Numbered from the stretch's first letter, positions 53,152 to 61,982 are shown. The stretch is DNA of 64,000 nucleotides from Rhizobium croatiense (GCF_019793465.1 NZ_JAILYJ010000016.1:62001-126000), one strand, 5' to 3'. Notes: generated by a model from the letters alone, not told the origin. A program made the numbers and translations.

Positions 53152-54261
53152 ATGAGCGTTGAGATCAGCAAGCCCGTTCCGCGTCCCGGTATTCTCGATA
53201 TCGCATCCTATGTGCCGGGCAAGGAACATGCGCCGGGTGTTGCGCGCGTCTACAAGCTCTCTTCCAATGAAACGCCGCTCGGCGCCAGCCCGAAAGCGAT
53301 CGAGGCGGTCAAGGCCGCTGCCGACAATCTGGGACGTTATCCCGACGGGCAGGCGATCGAACTGCGCGAGGCGATCGCCGCCGTGCACGGCCTCAATCCG
53401 GCAAACATCCTCTGCGGCAACGGTTCGGACGAACTGCTCGGCCTGCTCTGCCATGTCTATCTCGGCGCCGGCGACGAGGGCATCATCACCGAGCACGGCT
53501 TCCTGGTCTACAAGATCCAGATCATGGGCACGGGTGCCACGCCCGTCGTCGTGAAGGAAAAGGACTTTACCGTCGATGTCGACGCGATCCTTGCCGCGGT
53601 GACGGAAAGGACGATGATCGTCTTCATCGCCAATCCCGGCAATCCCACGGGCACCTATGTTCCGGTCAGCGAAATCCGCCGCCTGCAGGCCGGCCTGCCG
53701 AAACACGTCGTCCTCGTGCTCGATGCGGCCTACGCCGAATATGTGCGCCGCAACGATTACGAAGCCGGCATCGAAGTCGTGTCTTCCAATTCCAACGTGG
53801 TGATGACCCGCACCTTTTCGAAGGCCTACGGTCTGGCGGCGCTGCGCGTCGGCTGGATGTATGCGCCCGCCGAGATCGTCGACGCGGTGAACCGCGTCCG
53901 TGCGCCGTTCAACCTGAATGCGGCGGCGATCGCTGCCGGTGCCGCGGCCATCCGCGACCAGGCCTTCGTCCAGCAGGCCGTCTCCTACAACCAGATGTGG
54001 GTGGAAACGCTGACGGAGGCGCTGGAAGCGATCGGTCTGAAAGTCACGCCGTCGGTCGCCAATTTCGTCCTCATCCATTTCCCCGAGATTGATGGCAAGC
54101 GCGCCGCCGATGCCGACGACCTGCTGACGAGCCGCGGTTACATCCTGCGCGCCGTGCGCAGCTACGGCTTTTCCAATGCGCTGCGCATGAGCATCGGTCC
54201 TGAAGAGGCCAATCGCGGCGTCATTGCAGCACTCCGCGAATTCATGGGACGTCAGGCATGA
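53152..54261 (+). CDS. hisC: histidinol-phosphate aminotransferase
   Basis: A 369-residue class I/II PLP aminotransferase. The PLP lysine is in 'TRTFSKAYGLAALRVGW'; 'SSNETPLG', 'NGSDELLGLL' and 'ANPGNPTGTY' are typical of HisC. It overlaps the prephenate dehydrogenase gene by 4 bases (ATGA); in this setting it may also act as aromatic aminotransferase for tyrosine and phenylalanine synthesis, by inference. Confidence 0.93.
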   Translation: MSVEISKPVPRPGILDIASYVPGKEHAPGVARVYKLSSNETPLGASPKAIEAVKAAADNLGRYPDGQAIELREAIAAVHGLNPANILCGNGSDELLGLLCHVYLGAGDEGIITEHGFLVYKIQIMGTGATPVVVKEKDFTVDVDAILAAVTERTMIVFIANPGNPTGTYVPVSEIRRLQAGLPKHVVLVLDAAYAEYVRRNDYEAGIEVVSSNSNVVMTRTFSKAYGLAALRVGWMYAPAEIVDAVNRVRAPFNLNAAAIAAGAAAIRDQAFVQQAVSYNQMWVETLTEALEAIGLKVTPSVANFVLIHFPEIDGKRAADADDLLTSRGYILRAVRSYGFSNALRMSIGPEEANRGVIAALREFMGRQA

Positions 54262-55184
54262 ACGTGCTGTTTGACCGAATCGCGCTGATCGGCATCGGCC
54301 TGATCGGATCTTCGCTCGCCCACGACATTCGCCGGCTCGGGCTGACGAAGGAGATCGTCGTCGCCACACGCAGCGCCGATACGCTGAAGCGTGCGGAGGA
54401 GCTTGGCCTCGGCGATCGCTATACGACCTCTTCGGCAGAGGCCGTCAAGCATGCCGACCTGATCATCGTTTCGGTGCCGGTCGGCGCTTCGGAAAGCGTG
54501 GCGAAGGAAATCGCCGGCAACCTCCAGCCCGGCGCAATCGTCACCGATGTCGGCTCGACCAAGGCGTCCGTCATCGCGCAGATGCAGCCGCATATGCCTG
54601 AGAATGTGCATTTCATCCCCGGCCATCCGCTGGCCGGCACGGAAAAATCCGGTCCCGACGCCGGCTTCCCCGGCCTTTTCGAAGGCCGCTGGTGCATCTT
54701 CACACCGGTCGCGGGCACCGACGAGAAGGCGCTGAAGCGGTTGCGCGGCTTTTGGGAGGCGCTCGGCTCGAAGGTCGACGAGATGGATGCGGAACACCAC
54801 GACAAGGTGCTCGCGATCGTTTCGCACCTGCCGCATATCATCGCCTACAACATCGTCGGCACCGCCGACGATCTGGAGACGGTGACGGAATCGGAAGTCA
54901 TCAAATATTCGGCCTCCGGCTTTCGCGATTTTACCCGTCTCGCCGCCTCCGACCCGACCATGTGGCGCGACGTCTGCCTGCACAATCGCGATGCGATCCT
55001 CGAAATGCTGGCGCGCTTCTCGGAGGATCTCGCCTATCTGCAGCGGGCGATCCGCTGGGGTGAGGGCGATAAGATTTTCGAACTTTTCACCCGCACGCGC
55101 GCCATCCGCCGCTCGATCGTCCAGGCCGGTCAGGACGTCGACGCACCCGATTTCGGCCGCCCCCACGCCCTGGACAAGAAATAG
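54258..55184 (+). CDS. tyrC: prephenate/arogenate dehydrogenase family protein
   Basis: A 308-residue NAD(P)-dependent dehydrogenase of tyrosine synthesis (TyrA/TyrC). The Rossmann motif 'IGIGLIGSSLAHDIRR' (residues 9-24) and 'GHPLAGTEKSGPDAGF' and 'HDKVLAIVSHLPHIIAY' are conserved. The overlap with hisC ties it to the aminotransferase step. It lies 7 bases ahead of the broken GNAT gene, formerly part of the same operon. Confidence 0.93.
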   Translation: MNVLFDRIALIGIGLIGSSLAHDIRRLGLTKEIVVATRSADTLKRAEELGLGDRYTTSSAEAVKHADLIIVSVPVGASESVAKEIAGNLQPGAIVTDVGSTKASVIAQMQPHMPENVHFIPGHPLAGTEKSGPDAGFPGLFEGRWCIFTPVAGTDEKALKRLRGFWEALGSKVDEMDAEHHDKVLAIVSHLPHIIAYNIVGTADDLETVTESEVIKYSASGFRDFTRLAASDPTMWRDVCLHNRDAILEMLARFSEDLAYLQRAIRWGEGDKIFELFTRTRAIRRSIVQAGQDVDAPDFGRPHALDKK

Positions 55185-55191
55185 CCGCGCG

Positions 55192-55722
55192 ATGGTGAAG
55201 GTGGCGAGCGCAAGCCAGGCGGATATCGATTGGCTGGTGCGCGAAGATGCCAGCGCCGGTAGGGCATGGGTATCGCGGTGCGTGGCGCTCGGCGAATATC
55301 TCGTCGCCCGGGAGGACAGCGAGATCGTCGGCTTCCTGCGCTTCTCGCGCTTCTGGGGCAAAGTTCCCTATATGGAAATGATCCGCGTCCTGCCTGATCA
55401 CCGCCGGTCGGGCATCGGGACGGCGCTGTTTCTCGCCTGGGAAAAGGCGATGTGTGCCGAGGGCGCTAGAACAGGATGTTTTAGGCCGGGTCGGCCTAAA
55501 ATCTGAATCCTGTTCTAAATTAAAGAGTTAGAGCATGATGTCGCCCGAAAACCGCTCACACTTTTCGGCATCATGCTCTAGCTGCTGATGACCTCGAGCG
55601 AATGCGACGAGAGCCGGCCGCAGGACTGGCATCGCCGCAACGGATTTATCGAAACCGGCGCAATCGAGCTGCCCGGTCTGCAATCGGTGCCTGAGGTTTT
55701 TTTCATCAAGCGCACAGCCTAA
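55192..55722 (+). pseudogene. GNAT N-acetyltransferase split by a RIME1-like element
   Basis: The first part (55192-55467) encodes about 92 residues of a GNAT fold, up to the acetyl-CoA loop 'RVLPDHRRSGIGTALFLAWEKAM'. The last part (55582-55722) encodes the missing end, 'LLMTSSECDESRPQDWHRRNGFIETG' and 'VPEVFFIKR'. Between them a two-palindrome element of 112 bp adds stop codons in frame (first TGA 55504-55506). The flanking parts lie in the same frame as counted now. Taking out 112 bases and one TA would not restore the frame, so a further one-base change is implied. An active truncated product is unlikely, as motif B is lost. Confidence 0.85.
55468..55579. repeat. RIME1-like double-palindrome element, copy 1 (112 bp)
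   Basis: Two palindromes in tandem: AGAACAGGAT...ATCCTGTTCT (55468-55516) and GAGCATGATG...CATCATGCTC (about 55532-55578, inner CCGAAAA/TTTTCGG), joined by an AT-rich linker. The structure and size match the published description of RIME1, a rhizobial intergenic mosaic element of about 108 bp; the match of sequence itself is from memory. TA occurs at both edges. Confidence 0.8.
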
Positions 55723-55732
55723 AACGGGCTGG

Positions 55733-56749
55733 TCAGATCGGCGGTATCCGGCCGAGCGGGATGAAGCCGCTGACGGTGGCGTTGCCATGATCGACAACGA
55801 GATCGACCGACACCTTATCCTTGCCGCCGGCAAGCGATTTCAAGAGCTTGGTCGCCGAGTTGACGGTCGATGCGATGTCCGGGAAGGTCTGCTTCAGGCT
55901 GTCGCCCCATGGTCCGAGCCGTTCGATCTCCAACTTGAATTTTCCCGAAAGGAAACCCTGTTCGTCGAAGGAGAAGGGACCGGTCAGCGTCATGACCTTG
56001 CCGTCGCCGATGTCGGCAACGATGCGGCGCAGCTCGCCGGCTGCGCCATTGAGGCCATTCGGGTCGCTGCCGTCGATCAGGCCGGCCTTGCCGGCAACGG
56101 TCAGATCGATGCTGGCGGAGAGTTTCGGGAAGACCTGGGGCCAGTCGGTGATAGCCGTATTCGCATCCTGCACGGAGATCGCGCCGTCGAGATCGGCGCC
56201 GTTCTGGCGCAGATGAATTTCCGTGCGGGCGGCATCGAAGCTCACCGTCTGGCCGGTGAAGGAAGAGACCGCCGTCGCCTTCAGCCCCTCGATGAGGGTC
56301 GAGCTGTGGTCGATGCCCTTCAGTCTGGTCGCCAGGCTCGACTGCAGGTTCGCCCACTGGGCCGAGATCGAAAGGCCATTGCTGGTGCGGATCTCGGCCG
56401 GCGAATCGAGTTCCCAGACGATATGGCCGGGCGCATAGACCTGGGCTGCCGAGCGCAGGGCGCCGAAGGTGGCGGAGACGCCGTTGACGCTGTCGTCGAC
56501 ATCGACCTTGGAGCAGAACAGGCCGATGCGGAAGGGATAACCGCGGAATTCGATATCGGAGCATTCGCCGCTGACGCCCGCCTGATCGCGCGGCGCGATC
56601 GCTTTCAGCACCGTGGTCTTCAACGCCGATGCCGCATAGAACCAGCCGCCGGTATAAAGCGCGATCACCAGGAGAACGCCTCCGCCCAGCAACCAGAATT
56701 TCTTGCCGCTGCTGGATTGACCGCAGCCGGATCGGCTTGACGCTGCCAT
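55733..56749 (-). CDS. DUF2125 family protein
   Basis: A 338-residue envelope protein with one N-terminal membrane segment (about residues 17-40, 'KFWLLGGGVLLVIALYTGGWFYAASAL') and a large periplasmic part. 'DIEFRGYPFRIGLFCSKV' is the mark of DUF2125, an alphaproteobacterial family of unknown function. ATG 56749 has GGAG seven bases upstream; a TTG at 56761 is less likely. It is convergent with the broken GNAT gene and divergent from the ChaC-like gene. Confidence 0.9.
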   Translation of the reverse strand: MAASSRSGCGQSSSGKKFWLLGGGVLLVIALYTGGWFYAASALKTTVLKAIAPRDQAGVSGECSDIEFRGYPFRIGLFCSKVDVDDSVNGVSATFGALRSAAQVYAPGHIVWELDSPAEIRTSNGLSISAQWANLQSSLATRLKGIDHSSTLIEGLKATAVSSFTGQTVSFDAARTEIHLRQNGADLDGAISVQDANTAITDWPQVFPKLSASIDLTVAGKAGLIDGSDPNGLNGAAGELRRIVADIGDGKVMTLTGPFSFDEQGFLSGKFKLEIERLGPWGDSLKQTFPDIASTVNSATKLLKSLAGGKDKVSVDLVVDHGNATVSGFIPLGRIPPI

Positions 56750-56798
56750 GATGTTCTCCAATGGTGAATCGCAAAGTGATTCCGGTCTGGCGTGCGAT

Positions 56799-57341
56799 AT
56801 GGACGAATTTTGGGTGTTTGGCTACGGCTCGCTGATGTGGAATCCAGGCTTCGAGTTCCTGGAACGGGCAGAAGCCCTAGTGCATGGTTATAGGCGTTCG
56901 CTCTGTGTCCGTTCCTTCGTTCATCGCGGCACACGCGACAATCCGGGCCTTGTCCTCGGCCTCGACAGGGGCGGCGCCTGCCGCGGCATGGCCTTCCGTA
57001 TTTCGCCGGACAGATGGGATGAGGTGATCGAATATCTCCGCGCCCGCGAACTTGTCACCAATGTCTATCTGGAACGCCGGGTCCGGCTGCAGTTTGCCGG
57101 CGGTCGCCGGATGGAGGCGGTGACCTACGTCGCCGATCGCGACCACGAGCAATATGCCGGTGCGCTCGACGCGCTCGCGGCGGCACGGGTGGTGAACGAG
57201 GCCAGCGGCCAGTCCGGTCCGAACGATGCCTATGTCTTCAACACGCTTGCGCATCTGAGGCAGATGGGCATTCGCGATCAGTGGCTGGAGCAGGTCGTCA
57301 ACGAGGTGGAACGGCTGCGGGCTGCCTGCATGATTCGTTAA
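56799..57341 (+). CDS. gamma-glutamylcyclotransferase (ChaC-like)
   Basis: A 180-residue enzyme of the ChaC family, which splits glutathione into 5-oxoproline and Cys-Gly. The substrate loop 'VFGYGSLMWNPGF' lies at the N-terminus, and 'RGTRDNPGLVLGLDRGGACRGMAFRI' and the catalytic Glu in 'RRVRLQF..GRRMEAVTYVADR' surroundings follow. ATG 56799 (MDEFW) is the conserved start; two ATGs at 56748/56751 would extend it over the DUF2125 start. Confidence 0.9.
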   Translation: MDEFWVFGYGSLMWNPGFEFLERAEALVHGYRRSLCVRSFVHRGTRDNPGLVLGLDRGGACRGMAFRISPDRWDEVIEYLRARELVTNVYLERRVRLQFAGGRRMEAVTYVADRDHEQYAGALDALAAARVVNEASGQSGPNDAYVFNTLAHLRQMGIRDQWLEQVVNEVERLRAACMIR

Positions 57342-57415
57342 ATCGGTATCGATTTAAGGATAAAATTATGCAGCAACTCGAAGTGTTACAGCGTCCTTTA
57401 CGCGTCTGAAAGACT

Positions 57416-58213
57416 TCAGGCCGTCGCAGCCTTCACTTTGCGCAGCTCGGTCAGCCTGGCGATCGCTGTCGGCGGCAGCGGCAGATGCGGATTGCGTTCG
57501 ATGGTGTCGAGCAAGAGCTCGTCGCTTGCCCGTTCCGTCACCTCGATCAGGTGGGCGAAGAAGGCGTCGGGATCCATTCCCGGCATGATCGGCGGCAGGA
57601 TCCGTACCTTGAAATGGCCGGGATAACGGCGGATGCTCCGCCGCGGCCAGAAGAGGCCGGGATGCATCGCGACCGGCACGACGGGAATGCCAAGGTCGCG
57701 GTACATGCGGGCGATGCCGTATTTATAGACCGGCTCCGCGCCCGGCGGACGGCGGGTGCCCTCGGGATAGATGATGAGCTGGCGGCCGGTCGAAAGCTCT
57801 TCCCTCGTGCGTTTCAGCACGTCCACCATCACCTTGCCGCGGGCACCGCGATCGACCGGGATCATGCGCTGCTTCTTGGCATACCAGCCGAAGAGCGGAA
57901 TCCACATCAACTCGCGCTTCAGGATGTAGACCGGGTCCTTGAGCCTGGGCAGAAGCGCGTAAGTATCCCAGAAGGACTGATGTTTCGGCGCCAGGATGTA
58001 GCTGCCGTCAGGCAGGTTCTCCAGGCCTTCGATCTCAAAGGTCGTGCCGACGATCACGCGCATCAGCCAATGATTGGAGCGCGCCCAGTTCTTCGGGATT
58101 TCATAGGCGGTAAGCCGCGGCACCACGAAATAATAGGGCGAGAGCACGATCATCCGGATGATGAGGTTGGCATAGAAGATCGTGTTGAAGAGGACGGAAC
58201 GCAGGGCGATCAT
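57416..58213 (-). CDS. plsC: 1-acyl-sn-glycerol-3-phosphate acyltransferase
   Basis: A 265-residue membrane-bound acyltransferase that makes phosphatidic acid. HX4D box 'KHQSFWDTYALL' and glycerophosphate box 'IYPEGTRRPPGAEP' are intact; an N-terminal membrane segment ('NTIFYANLIIRMIVLSPYYFVV') precedes them. The start is set at ATG 58213 because of a GGGAAA upstream; ATG 58231 is the alternative. The upstream 200 bp is filled by RIME1-like copy 2. Confidence 0.93.
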   Translation of the reverse strand: MIALRSVLFNTIFYANLIIRMIVLSPYYFVVPRLTAYEIPKNWARSNHWLMRVIVGTTFEIEGLENLPDGSYILAPKHQSFWDTYALLPRLKDPVYILKRELMWIPLFGWYAKKQRMIPVDRGARGKVMVDVLKRTREELSTGRQLIIYPEGTRRPPGAEPVYKYGIARMYRDLGIPVVPVAMHPGLFWPRRSIRRYPGHFKVRILPPIMPGMDPDAFFAHLIEVTERASDELLLDTIERNPHLPLPPTAIARLTELRKVKAATA

Positions 58214-58289
58214 GAAATTTTCCCGAGGCATGCTCACGCGACCGGCCTACACGATATTGCCCGTCATAAAAAGCATTTGCTGATGCCCC

Positions 58290-58402
58290 AGAACAGGATT
58301 CGGATTTCAGGCCGGGCCTGAAATCTGAATCCTGTTCTAAATTAAAAGAGTTTGAGCATGATGTCGTCCGAAAACCGCTCACACTTTTCGGCATCATGCT
58401 CT
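58290..58402. repeat. RIME1-like double-palindrome element, copy 2 (113 bp)
   Basis: Same structure as copy 1: AGAACAGGATTCGGATTTC... mirrored to ...TCCTGTTCT (58290-58338, one mismatch in 24-bp arms), then GAGCATGATG...CATCATGCTC (58354-58401). Left and right edges lack a TA, unlike copy 1. It is 11 bp from MITE copy B, in the plsC-ydcF gap. Confidence 0.8.
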
Positions 58403-58413
58403 GGCAAAACCTA

Positions 58414-58682
58414 GAGCCTTTCCTGGTTAGATTGAAGCATTCTGCCGGAGCAGGTTTTCGTCAGGGCAGAGGCGATTGGCGATGGGCATACCCCAAGGTA
58501 CGTCCGAGCCGATCGCCTCTGATCCTGGCGGAAACATGCCCGGCCCTTCGGGTTGGCTGAAACGGGTCGGCTGATCGACCGGCCGGCTTGGCCGTAGAGC
58601 TGGGCTACGACGCGCGCCGGCCGGTCGATCATCCGACTCCGTTTGAGCCAACAGAATGATTCAATCTAACCAGGAAAGGCTC
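58414..58682. mobile_element. MITE-like element, copy B (269 bp, internal deletion)
   Basis: It has the same 31-bp ends as copy A (one mismatch in the right arm) and TA on both sides (58412-58413, 58683-58684). It lacks the internal 83-bp block (the CGCTTCGCC and GCAGATTTGCC palindromes) that copies A and C share. Its right TA+G is the TAG stop of the ydcF gene. Confidence 0.88.
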
Positions 58683-59398
58683 TATTCTGCGGCGGACACG
58701 CTGGCCGAGCGCAATCCGGTGTGGCGGCCGAAGCCGGTGATGTTGCGGGCGCCGGCCAGCAGCACCTTCAGATATTCGGCCAGCATGACGCGCATCGCGT
58801 TCGGATCGGTAAACCAGTTGCGGGTCTTCAGATCCGAGTTGACGACGGGATAGGGGATGAACTCGATGTCGGGATCGACATAGGAGAGTTCGGCGAGGGT
58901 GCGCGGCATATGGTAATTGTTGGTGACGACGAGCACGCTTCTGTATCCCTTGGCATGGATCCAGTTGGAGGTTTCCTCGGCATTGCCGATCGTGTCTATC
59001 GCGTCATGGCCGATATCGACGCAGCAGGAGAAGAGATCGGCCGAGCCCTGCGTCATCTTGCGGATCTGGGCCGGCGTCGTCGTCGGGTGGACGCCGGAGA
59101 TCAGGAGCCGCTTGCCGGCACCCTTCTGCAGCAGTTCCACGGCCTGGTCGATGCGCTGGTAGCCCCCTGTCAGCACGACGATCGCATCCGCCTTCGGCTC
59201 GACCGGGGGCTTAAGCGTCGTCACGGAATCGGCAAAGCGCAGGAAGCCGCCGAACACCAGGGCGATCGCCAGAACGCAACCAAAGCCGGCCCAGCGCAAC
59301 AGGCGGCGGATCGGCCCGCGTCGCGGCGGCAGGCCCGCCGGGCGATCAAGCTCCGGATCCTGCCGAATCGGGTTGCGTGTCGTATGGCCCATGGTCAT
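58682..59398 (-). CDS. YdcF family protein (DUF218)
   Basis: A 238-residue protein with an N-terminal membrane segment (about residues 30-52, 'RWAGFGCVLAIALVFGGFLRFA') and a DUF218 domain: 'ADAIVVLTGGYQRIDQAVELL', 'LLISGVHPTTTP', 'AEETSNWIHAKGYRSVLVVTNNYHMPR'. Members (YdcF, ElyC, SanA) influence envelope integrity. The TAG stop is completed by the end of MITE copy B. It is in the direction of ftsX-ftsE and may belong to that operon, 67 bases behind ftsX. Confidence 0.88.
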   Translation of the reverse strand: MTMGHTTRNPIRQDPELDRPAGLPPRRGPIRRLLRWAGFGCVLAIALVFGGFLRFADSVTTLKPPVEPKADAIVVLTGGYQRIDQAVELLQKGAGKRLLISGVHPTTTPAQIRKMTQGSADLFSCCVDIGHDAIDTIGNAEETSNWIHAKGYRSVLVVTNNYHMPRTLAELSYVDPDIEFIPYPVVNSDLKTRNWFTDPNAMRVMLAEYLKVLLAGARNITGFGRHTGLRSASVSAAE

Positions 59399-59465
59399 GA
59401 ATCGTGATTATACGCTGATTACGGCGTGGAACAGACGCTACAATGACAAAACGACATGGTCACGA

Positions 59466-60479
59466 TCAACTTGCGATGCCGTCGGTGCGCGTCGGGTCCG
59501 AGCGCAATGTATCGATTTCATAGATCGTCCGCATGACGGTCAGCCGCGCCGTGACGGTCGTCAGCAGCGCGATAACGATCATGGTCGCGAAGATGCCGGC
59601 ATACCCGAGTACGCCGACCGAAAAAGTGCCGAACAGCGCGGTTGCCTGATCCGTTTCCGGCGTCGCCAGGGTGCGGCTTTGCCAGAAGCCGGCGGTGGCG
59701 AAGAAAAGAGCGGCAAGCGCGCTGCCTATCGCCGAGCCCTTGAGGCTGATCTTGAGGAAATGCTTCTGGAATTCGGTGGCGACAAAGGAGCTTTCGGCGC
59801 CGACGAAATGCAGCACTTCGACGATGTGGCGATTGCCCGACAGCGCGCCGCGCGTGGCAAAGACGACGGTGAGCACCATGGCCGAGAAGACGAGGAGCAG
59901 GACGCCGGTGCCGATCAGCACCGTCGTATGCGCCATGGACACCAGCCGGTCGACCCAGGTGCGGTGATCGTCGAGGCTGGCCTGCGGGATGCTGTCCTTC
60001 AGGAGCCCGCGCATCGCCTCGAAATCCGGCGGGTTGCTCTCGTCGATGGTGATGACGACGAGGCGGGGAACGGGCAGGTCCTTGAGGTCGAGACCGGGGC
60101 CGAGCCAGGGTTCGAGCAGACGGGCGGTGGCCGCCTCGTCGACGATCTGGCCGCTTTTGGTGCCGACGAAGGTCAGCGCCAGGTCGCGCGCCTGCGTCAG
60201 CGCCTTTTCCATGTCGAGATTATCGTCCGGCTTGATCTGGATGGTGATCTCGCGGGAGATCTGACTCTCCCAGCTCGCCGCCGTCGAGCGCACCATGCTG
60301 ACGCCTCCGAGCGTCAGGCAGGCGAGAAAGGCCATGATCGATATCACCACCATCAGGGCATTGCCCTGGATGTTGGAGGGCGGCAGGATCGGCGCGGTCG
60401 GGCGCACGCGCATTTCCGGCCGCTTCTGCTGGGCCTGGGCAGGCGCCTTGTCTCGGTTTTTGGACGGGGGCTCAGTCAT
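59466..60479 (-). CDS. ftsX: cell division protein FtsX
   Basis: A 337-residue membrane protein with four membrane segments (first at about residues 40-62) and an extracytoplasmic loop between the first two, partner of FtsE in activating septal peptidoglycan hydrolases. The 'VEVLHFVGAESSFVATEFQKHFLKISLKGSAIG' stretch is the FtsX signature. The N-terminus has a Pro/Arg-rich cytoplasmic tail. It overlaps ftsE by 8 bases. Confidence 0.93.
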   Translation of the reverse strand: MTEPPSKNRDKAPAQAQQKRPEMRVRPTAPILPPSNIQGNALMVVISIMAFLACLTLGGVSMVRSTAASWESQISREITIQIKPDDNLDMEKALTQARDLALTFVGTKSGQIVDEAATARLLEPWLGPGLDLKDLPVPRLVVITIDESNPPDFEAMRGLLKDSIPQASLDDHRTWVDRLVSMAHTTVLIGTGVLLLVFSAMVLTVVFATRGALSGNRHIVEVLHFVGAESSFVATEFQKHFLKISLKGSAIGSALAALFFATAGFWQSRTLATPETDQATALFGTFSVGVLGYAGIFATMIVIALLTTVTARLTVMRTIYEIDTLRSDPTRTDGIAS

Positions 60480-61131
60480 AGATATCGAGATGCCCCTCCG
60501 AGAGGATCATGCGGCGGGCTTCCACCTGTTCCATCAGCGCCAGGTCATGGGTGGCGATTACGACCGCCGTGCCGAGCCGGTTGAGCTCGAGGAAAAGATT
60601 GAGCAGGCGCCTGGCCATCGGCGGGTCGACATTGCCCGTGGGTTCGTCGGCCAGCAGGACTTCCGGCCGGTCCATCAGCGCCCGGGCGATGGCGGCGCGC
60701 TGTTTCTCGCCGCCGGAGAGCACCGGCGGCAGCACGTTGATGCGTTCGCCGAGGCCGACCCATTTCAACAGTTCCAGGACGTCGGTCTTGTAGGAGCTCT
60801 CCTCCTTGCCGCGCACCCGTAATGGCAAAGCGACATTCTCATAGGTGGTGAGATGATCGAGCAGGCGAAAATCCTGGAAGACGATGCCGACGCGTCGGCG
60901 CAGCAGCGGCAGCTCGGGGCGGGGAATTTCGGAAATATCGCGCCCGAACATGCGGATCAGGCCGCGCGTCGGCTGCAGCGACATGAAGAGCAGCCGCAGC
61001 AGCGATGTCTTGCCCGCGCCGGACGGGCCGGTCAGGAACTGAAAGGATTTCTTCGGAATGTCGAAGGTCAGGTCCCGGAGGATTTCCGGGCCCATGCCAT
61101 AGCGCAAACCGACATTCTCGAAGTGAATCAA
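60472..61131 (-). CDS. ftsE: cell division ATP-binding protein FtsE (TTG start)
   Basis: A 219-residue ABC ATPase: Walker A 'GPSGAGKTS', signature 'LSGGEKQR', Walker B 'VLLADEP'. It begins with 'LIHFENVGLRYG', where only TTG 61129-61131 gives the family length; no ATG is near, and longer readings add 40 residues without homology. It leads the ftsEX unit. Confidence 0.92.
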   Translation of the reverse strand: MIHFENVGLRYGMGPEILRDLTFDIPKKSFQFLTGPSGAGKTSLLRLLFMSLQPTRGLIRMFGRDISEIPRPELPLLRRRVGIVFQDFRLLDHLTTYENVALPLRVRGKEESSYKTDVLELLKWVGLGERINVLPPVLSGGEKQRAAIARALMDRPEVLLADEPTGNVDPPMARRLLNLFLELNRLGTAVVIATHDLALMEQVEARRMILSEGHLDIYD

Positions 61132-61337
61132 CGGGCAGCTCAGTCTGTTGTGGGTTTCACCGTGCGACTTGTTAACCAACACCGTTAACAGCCGGTAAAT
61201 TTTGCCGGAAAGACGCCCGTTTGATGGCAATCTTTGCGAAGCATTAACCATTAAAATTTACGACTGAGCAGGATTCGTTTCAATGCCAAGATTAGCACTG
61301 GCAGCGAAACCATGTGGACATCTGCGAGGCAGTCACC

Positions 61338-61982
61338 ATGGAAGCATCCTTCTTCAGCCGCCGGGCACCGGGCCAGGCCTATGATTTCCTGCCGCCCGAA
61401 CCCGCAAGCCGCCAGTACCGCAATCCACGCCCTGCCGATATTGCCGACGCCGAATTCGTCACGCTCGGCAAGGCGCGGCCGCGGGAATTCACCGCGAGGA
61501 CCCATAACGACAACCGCAAGCGGGCAGGCGCCGCACAGCCGCCGCTTCGGCCGGCGATGGCTGCTTCTCTTCTGCGGGAGGCGGAGACCTGGCTGCAGCG
61601 CGCGTCGATGCGCCGTTTCGCCGTATTGGTGCTGGCGCTTGCCGTGCTCGTCTTCGGCCTTGCGGGTGGCTTCTCCGGCCTGTCGGGCGGCCGAGCCTAT
61701 TCCGGAGCGCCGCTGCATTTCACCCATGTGACAGCGACGCCGCGTGATGCGAACGGCATGCGCGTGCTTGTCATCAACGGCATCATCGAAAACGACAGCG
61801 GCACGACGCAGACGCTGCAGCCGATCCGCGCCGATCTCGTGACCGACGAGCGGCTGACCGCGAGCATCGTCATCAACCCGCCTGTTGACGTCATCTATGG
61901 CGGCCAGAGCCGGGGCTTTTCGGCGCGCGTCCAGCATTCCGGCGGAAAGATGCCGGAGGTTCGGCTTTCCTTCCTGCCATAG
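61338..61982 (+). CDS. conserved membrane protein of unknown function upstream of hpt
   Basis: A 214-residue protein with a proline-rich basic cytoplasmic part (residues 1-90) and one membrane segment (about 95-118, 'RFAVLVLALAVLVFGLAGGF'). The periplasmic domain of about 95 residues ('GMRVLVINGIIENDSGTTQTLQPIRADLV') resembles FxLYD/DUF3426-type domains. It is divergent from ftsE, as is usual in Rhizobiales. ATG 61338 has GAGGCAG upstream. Function not known. Confidence 0.8.
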   Translation: MEASFFSRRAPGQAYDFLPPEPASRQYRNPRPADIADAEFVTLGKARPREFTARTHNDNRKRAGAAQPPLRPAMAASLLREAETWLQRASMRRFAVLVLALAVLVFGLAGGFSGLSGGRAYSGAPLHFTHVTATPRDANGMRVLVINGIIENDSGTTQTLQPIRADLVTDERLTASIVINPPVDVIYGGQSRGFSARVQHSGGKMPEVRLSFLP

